64,000 nt of DNA from Pedococcus dokdonensis (lineage in GTDB: Bacteria; Actinomycetota; Actinomycetes; Actinomycetales; Dermatophilaceae). The stretch lies in assembly GCF_900104525.1 (NCBI RefSeq), contig NZ_LT629711.1, positions 1,240,001 through 1,304,000 of the forward strand, in the 5' to 3' direction. Positions 60,038 through 64,000 of this stretch are shown here, one piece after another. Under the pieces are notes generated by a model that ran no database searches, was not told where the DNA came from, and saw only the letters and a list, made by a program, of their open reading frames with translations. The first letter of the stretch is position 1. The number at the start of each line of letters is the position of its first letter. A program made the position numbers and the translations under genes.

Positions 60038-60177
60038 GCGGCCAACAGTAGTAGGGCGACGCGGTGCGGCCGGAAGTCCCCCGAACGGAGGGCGACGGCC
60101 CGCAGGGCCTCCACCGATCGGGCGGTCTCGCCCGGATCTGGCGCCAGTCACCCCACGGACCCGCCAGACTCGGGCAG

Positions 60178-61227
60178 GTGACCACGACCGCCGCGCTGCT
60201 GTGGGGTGCCCTGGCCGCCTTTGTGGTCACCGTGACGGTCTTCTCGTGGGCTCGGCGCACGCTGATCGTGATGGCGAGGCTGATGGAGGCCGGAGAGCAC
60301 ACGAGGGTCATCGCCCATCCCGGTCCGCGGGTCTTCCGCCCGCACGCCGACCGCTTCCGCGCCACCAGTGCCGTGCTGACCGGCCGCTACGAGCTGGCAT
60401 TGCGTCTGCTCGACGGCAGCCGGGTGCCGGCCGCGGTGAACGGCCGCGCCGGAGACGTCGACACGCAGCTGCGCGGCGCCGCACTCACGAGTCTGGGCCG
60501 CTACGCCGAGGTGATTGCCCTCCTCGGCGACGACCCGGCTGCCGCTTTGTCGCGACACCAGCGCGCCCAGGCCGCCCTCGAGCTGGGCGACGACGCGACG
60601 GCACTGCGACTGCTCGACCGACCACACCCCGACGCGGTGGACGACGCGGGGCGGCTGCGCATCCTCGGTTGCCTGCACATCCGGCGCGGACGACTCACCG
60701 AAGGCGAGCAGCTGGTCCGTCGGGCGCGGGCGGCATACCTGTCCTCGTCGTTGGCCGCCCGTGAGGTCGACATCGGCTACTGCCACCACCACCTCGGCGA
60801 GGTGGCCCTCGCGCGCGGCGACGTCGACCTGGCCCTCGAGGAGCTCACCACCGCGCTGCGACTGGTGTCGGTCCGCCCGGACAACGCGCCCGGGTTGGCC
60901 GAGGTCCACGCCCGGCTCGCCGAGGCCCACGCGCTGGCCGGCCACCCGATGGAGTCCGGGCACCACGTGGCCGAGTCCCGCACCAAGAGTGAGCTCGTGG
61001 GGTCACCCAGCCTGGCGGCGATGGTCCGCCACAGCGAGGGTATGGCGGCGGCGCACCTGGGTCGACGGGCGGAGGCGAGGCACCTGCTGACCGACGCCCG
61101 CGCGGCTCACCTCGCCCTCGGCGAGCGGCCGGCCGCCGACTCGATCGCAGCCGTGCTCGACCAGCTCGACCAGCTCGACCAGCCCGACCAGCTAGACCAG
61201 CCCGACCCGCGCGCTCCCGAGGCCTGA
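60178..61227 (+). CDS. Membrane-anchored TPR protein
   Basis: 349 aa. One N-terminal membrane helix ([20 protein letters not shown]) then about eight helical TPR-like repeats ([23 protein letters not shown] is the clearest) and a C-terminal tail of repeated Leu/Pro-Asp-Gln encoded by a 9-bp tandem repeat. Probably a cytoplasmic scaffold held at the membrane; partner unknown. GTG start. Confidence 0.75.
   Translation: MTTTAALLWGALAAFVVTVTVFSWARRTLIVMARLMEAGEHTRVIAHPGPRVFRPHADRFRATSAVLTGRYELALRLLDGSRVPAAVNGRAGDVDTQLRGAALTSLGRYAEVIALLGDDPAAALSRHQRAQAALELGDDATALRLLDRPHPDAVDDAGRLRILGCLHIRRGRLTEGEQLVRRARAAYLSSSLAAREVDIGYCHHHLGEVALARGDVDLALEELTTALRLVSVRPDNAPGLAEVHARLAEAHALAGHPMESGHHVAESRTKSELVGSPSLAAMVRHSEGMAAAHLGRRAEARHLLTDARAAHLALGERPAADSIAAVLDQLDQLDQPDQLDQPDPRAPEA
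61156..61209. repeat. 9-bp tandem repeat at the 3' end of the TPR gene
   Basis: Six units related to CTCGACCAG encode LDQ or PDQ tripeptides in frame. Confidence 0.9.
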
Positions 61228-61240
61228 CCGCCGGTCAGGC
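61222..61240. terminator. Perfect hairpin containing both stop codons of a convergent pair
   Basis: GCCTGACC-GCC-GGTCAGGC, an eight-pair stem. The TPR-gene TGA lies in the left arm and the LLM-gene stop in the right arm. Confidence 0.5.
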
Positions 61241-62296
61241 GGGCCGCGCGCCGAGCGCCTCGGCCAGCAGGGCGAGCGTCGCCTCCCGCGCAGGGGCGTG
61301 GTCGGCTGGCGTGCCCGTGAGGGCACCGGCGACGGGGTGCACCATCACCTCGTCGACGGCGTGCTCGGCCGCCAGGGCGCGGACCTGCTCAGCCGCCGAC
61401 TCCGGCGTGCCCACCACCCAGCGGGACCGCATCTCGTCAGCCAGCGCGCGGTGCGAGTCGGCGATGCCGCGCTCCTCGGCCTGTTCGACGAGCAGCTGTG
61501 GGGCCAGCGGCCCGCCGGTGCGCAGCGCCACCATCGAGGCGAGGTTGGGCAGCACCAGGCGGTCGGCCTCCGCCTGGGTGGGGGCGACGACGACGTTGAG
61601 CGTGAGGAAGGTGCGTGGGGTGGGGTGCGCCGCGCTCGGCGTGTAGCCGCTGCGATAGAGCTCGAGCGCCTCCGCCGTGCCACGACCCGAGAAGTGGTGG
61701 GCGAAGACGTACGGAAGGCCGCGCTCGGCGGCGAGCCGGGCCGAGTAGTCCGACGAACCGAGCAGCCACACGTCGGGCACGGACTGAGCGCGCGGGGTTG
61801 CGTTGAGTGGGCGGACGTCACCGCCCACGCGGATCCCGACTCCCTCGGTCGACATCAGCGAGATGACGTCGTCGACGTACTGCGGGAACCGCGCGACCGC
61901 GTCGGCCTCCACTCCCCCCGCGCCGTGCCGCAGCGCATAGCTCGTGACCGGATCGGTGCCCGGAGCGCGTCCGATGCCGAGGTCGATCCGACCAGGATGG
62001 GCCGCCTCGAGCAGCGCGAACTGCTCGGCCACCACCAGCGGGGCGTGGTTCGGCAGCATCACCCCGCCGGAACCGACCCGGATCCGCTCGGTGGCGGCGG
62101 CGACCATGGCGATCAGCACCGGTGGGTTGGTCGCAGCCACGGCGGGCATGTTGTGGTGCTCGGCCAGCCAGTAGCGGCGGTAGCCGTGCTCGTCCGCCAC
62201 TCGCGCGAGGGACCGGGTGGCGGCGAGCGCGTCGCCGGTGCTCTGGTCCTGGCGGACGGGGACGAGGTCGAGGACGGACAGGGCGGGGGTGCTCAC
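61235..62296 (-). CDS. LLM-class luciferase-like monooxygenase
   Basis: 353 aa, bacterial-luciferase-like TIM barrel of the YwcH/alkanal-monooxygenase-like group: LSVLDLVPVRQDQST, WLAEHHNMPAVAATNP, GSGGVMLPNHAPLVVAEQF, DLGIGRAPGTDP. FMN-dependent oxidation of an unknown substrate is expected. GTG start. It lies between the TPR gene and rsmB and is probably its own unit. Confidence 0.88.
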   Translation of the reverse strand: MSTPALSVLDLVPVRQDQSTGDALAATRSLARVADEHGYRRYWLAEHHNMPAVAATNPPVLIAMVAAATERIRVGSGGVMLPNHAPLVVAEQFALLEAAHPGRIDLGIGRAPGTDPVTSYALRHGAGGVEADAVARFPQYVDDVISLMSTEGVGIRVGGDVRPLNATPRAQSVPDVWLLGSSDYSARLAAERGLPYVFAHHFSGRGTAEALELYRSGYTPSAAHPTPRTFLTLNVVVAPTQAEADRLVLPNLASMVALRTGGPLAPQLLVEQAEERGIADSHRALADEMRSRWVVGTPESAAEQVRALAAEHAVDEVMVHPVAGALTGTPADHAPAREATLALLAEALGARPA

Positions 62297-62337
62297 CTGT
62301 GGGCCAACCCGGCCACCCGAACGCCTATTCCGTCCGG

Positions 62338-63867
62338 TCAGGCGAGCTTGCGCAGCAACGCCAGGAACATCCCGTCGGTGCCGTGCAGGTGCGGCCACAG
62401 CTGCACGGTCGGCCCAGGCCCAGGCACGGCCACCGGGGCACCATCCGCACCGCTGAGCATCGCCCGCGCGTCGATCAGCTCGACGTCACTGCGACGCTTG
62501 GTCACGTCTCCCACGACGAAGGTGGTCTCGGCGAGGTGCGGGCTGCACGTGGCGTAGGCGATCACCCCACCCTGGGCGGTGGCATCGATCGCCGACGCCA
62601 ACAGCTCGCGCTGGAGCCGGCCCAGGTCAGCGAGGTCCGCCGGAATGCGCCGCCAGCGCGCCTCGGGTCGGCGGCGCAGCGCGCCGAGCCCCGTGCACGG
62701 TGCGTCGACGAGCACCCGGTGGTAGCGGCCGGGCTCGTCCTCCCCCACCCGCCGCCCGTCCCCGGTGCGCACCACGAGCGACCGTCCCTCGTCCCGCGCC
62801 CGCTTCGACGCGGGACGCAGGGTCTGGCGGACCAGCTCGGTCCGGTGCTCGCTGACCTCGTTGGCGGTGAGGTCGGCACCGGCCTCCAGGGCCAGGGCGG
62901 CGAGCAGCCCGGCCTTGCCGCCCGGGCCGGCGCAGAGGTCCAGCCACTGCTCGGTGCCCTCTGCCTCGACGGGCACGCGGGCGAGCGCGAGGGCCAGCAG
63001 CTGCGAGCCCTCGTCCTGGACCGCGGCGCGTCCCTCCCGCACCGCCGGTATGCCGCCAGGGTCGCCGCCCTCGAGCACGGCGCCGACCGGGGACAGGGGT
63101 GCGGGGGTCGCGCCGGCCTCGACCAGCTCGCGGACGGTCGCCAGCCCGGGGCGCGCGACGAGCGTGACCTTGGCGGGGTCGTTGTCCGACCTGACCAGCG
63201 TGGTGAGCTCGGTGTCGACGGTGTCGGGCGTCGCCGCACCGTGGCCCAGCAGCGCCGCCCGGAGGGCCTTGACGATCCACTCGGGGTGGGACTGCTCCAC
63301 GGCCAGCCGCGCGGTGAGCTCGCCGGTCGGCACGACCTCGGCGAGCCACGCGTCGAGGTCGCGTTCACTGACCCTGCGCATGACGGCGTTGACGAAACCC
63401 GCCGCACCGGCGCCGTTGACCTTGCGGGCCAGACCCACCGTCTCGTCGACCGCGGCGTGGGTCGGCACCCGCATCGCGAGGAGCTGGTGCACCCCGAGAC
63501 GCAGGGTGTCGAGCACGTTCGGGTCGATCTTGGCGACGGGTCGACCGGCAGCCACGGCGATCACCGGGTCGTAGAGGCCGTGCATCCGGATCGCGCCGTA
63601 GACCAGCTCGGTCGTGAAGGCCGCGTCGCGGCCGTGGATCCCCCGGTCGCGCAGCACCTTGGGCAGCTCGAGGTTGGCATAGGCGCCGTCCGCGACCGCA
63701 CGCAGGACGGTGTAGGCGGCGAGCCGCTGTGGATCCCCTCCACGGTTGCGCTCACTCGGTCGCTGCGCCGAGCGCTCCCGGCCCCCGTGCACCCGCTCGG
63801 GGCGCTGGCGGCCCTTGGCGTTGCGCCGCCCACCTGGCTTTCCCCCGGGATCACGCTGCTCACTCAT
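62338..63867 (-). CDS. rsmB: 16S rRNA (cytosine-967-C5)-methyltransferase
   Basis: 509 aa. An N-terminal NusB-like RNA-binding domain follows a basic tail of about 45 residues; the SAM domain has [14 protein letters not shown], the catalytic pair DAPCTGLG and ATCSPH. Methylates C967 of 16S rRNA. ATG overlaps the fmt stop by eight bases. Confidence 0.95.
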   Translation of the reverse strand: MSEQRDPGGKPGGRRNAKGRQRPERVHGGRERSAQRPSERNRGGDPQRLAAYTVLRAVADGAYANLELPKVLRDRGIHGRDAAFTTELVYGAIRMHGLYDPVIAVAAGRPVAKIDPNVLDTLRLGVHQLLAMRVPTHAAVDETVGLARKVNGAGAAGFVNAVMRRVSERDLDAWLAEVVPTGELTARLAVEQSHPEWIVKALRAALLGHGAATPDTVDTELTTLVRSDNDPAKVTLVARPGLATVRELVEAGATPAPLSPVGAVLEGGDPGGIPAVREGRAAVQDEGSQLLALALARVPVEAEGTEQWLDLCAGPGGKAGLLAALALEAGADLTANEVSEHRTELVRQTLRPASKRARDEGRSLVVRTGDGRRVGEDEPGRYHRVLVDAPCTGLGALRRRPEARWRRIPADLADLGRLQRELLASAIDATAQGGVIAYATCSPHLAETTFVVGDVTKRRSDVELIDARAMLSGADGAPVAVPGPGPTVQLWPHLHGTDGMFLALLRKLA

Positions 63868-64000
63868 GGCTGAACCGCTCTCCCGTGTCGATCCGCACAC
63901 CACGGGCCCAGTCGGCCGCGGCCATCTCCTTCTTGCCATGCGGCTGCACCGTGGTCAGCTGCACCACCCCGCCCGCCGTCCCGACGTGGACGGTCCGCTT
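63860..64000 (-). CDS. fmt: Methionyl-tRNA formyltransferase, C-terminal end only
   Basis: Only the last 46 codons are in the window. The end ([20 protein letters not shown], then [12 protein letters not shown]) is the normal C-terminus of Fmt, and the fmt-rsmB order is standard in actinobacteria. The stop lies inside the rsmB start region. Confidence 0.85.
   Translation of the reverse strand, partial: KRTVHVGTAGGVVQLTTVQPHGKKEMAAADWARGVRIDTGERFSHE

Overview
The window is high-GC DNA with dense, mostly minus-strand operons, many GTG starts and very frequent 4-base ATGA/GTGA overlaps. The gene order (trp genes followed by lgt and gltBD, a rib operon running into hisE-hisG, and fmt-rsmB-rpe) and the HGxxPAAW, Trp_oprn_chp, DUF222-HNH and TIGR03085 families point to an actinobacterium. 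It is most likely a member of the Micrococcales, of Intrasporangiaceae/Dermatophilaceae type. The family assignment is inference; the phylum is secure.

Core blocks. Bases 1-14.7 kb (minus) hold hisI-trpE-Trp_oprn_chp-HGxxPAAW-trpC-trpB-trpA, then a MauE-like/DsbA-like redox pair, two secreted or lipoprotein genes, lgt, and glutamate synthase gltB-gltD (gltD cut by the window edge). Bases 39.7-57.6 kb hold a heterodimeric ABC exporter, hisF, several small metabolic or unknown genes, two membrane proteins, a cutinase, a two-component system coupled to hisG-hisE, and the riboflavin operon ribD-ribE-pnuC/ribM-ribBA-ribH behind an FMN riboswitch. Bases 58-64 kb hold an SOS-box-controlled DUF222-HNH nuclease gene, rpe, a TPR protein, an LLM oxidoreductase, rsmB and the end of fmt.

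Accessory blocks. (a) 14.9-22.1 kb: a tightly coupled plus-strand operon of a ComEC-like MBL hydrolase, a 1169-aa TPR-CHAT (caspase-like) protein and a DUF2235 alpha/beta hydrolase, facing a convergent zincin-like protein whose first zinc ligand is Gln. This is the best candidate for an undescribed conflict or regulated-proteolysis system. (b) 23.5-28 kb: small genes without clear function around an Lrp/EamA divergent pair. (c) 31.9-34.2 kb: baseplate-like fragments and a polytopic molybdopterin protein with an internal twin-arginine motif. (d) 35.7-39.6 kb: two paralogous unknown genes next to an OLD-type ATPase-TOPRIM nuclease, visibly richer in A+T; a candidate defence island.

Two signals cut across the annotation. 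A short oriented motif (minus-strand core GCGTCTTTCCGCCGCGAG) recurs nine times, only between 23.4 and 39.8 kb, mostly just downstream of minus-strand genes. The octamer GTATGCCG occurs 28 times by eye over both strands, far above what base composition predicts, and is nearly absent from the accessory parts. No tRNA, rRNA, CRISPR or intact insertion sequence was seen.
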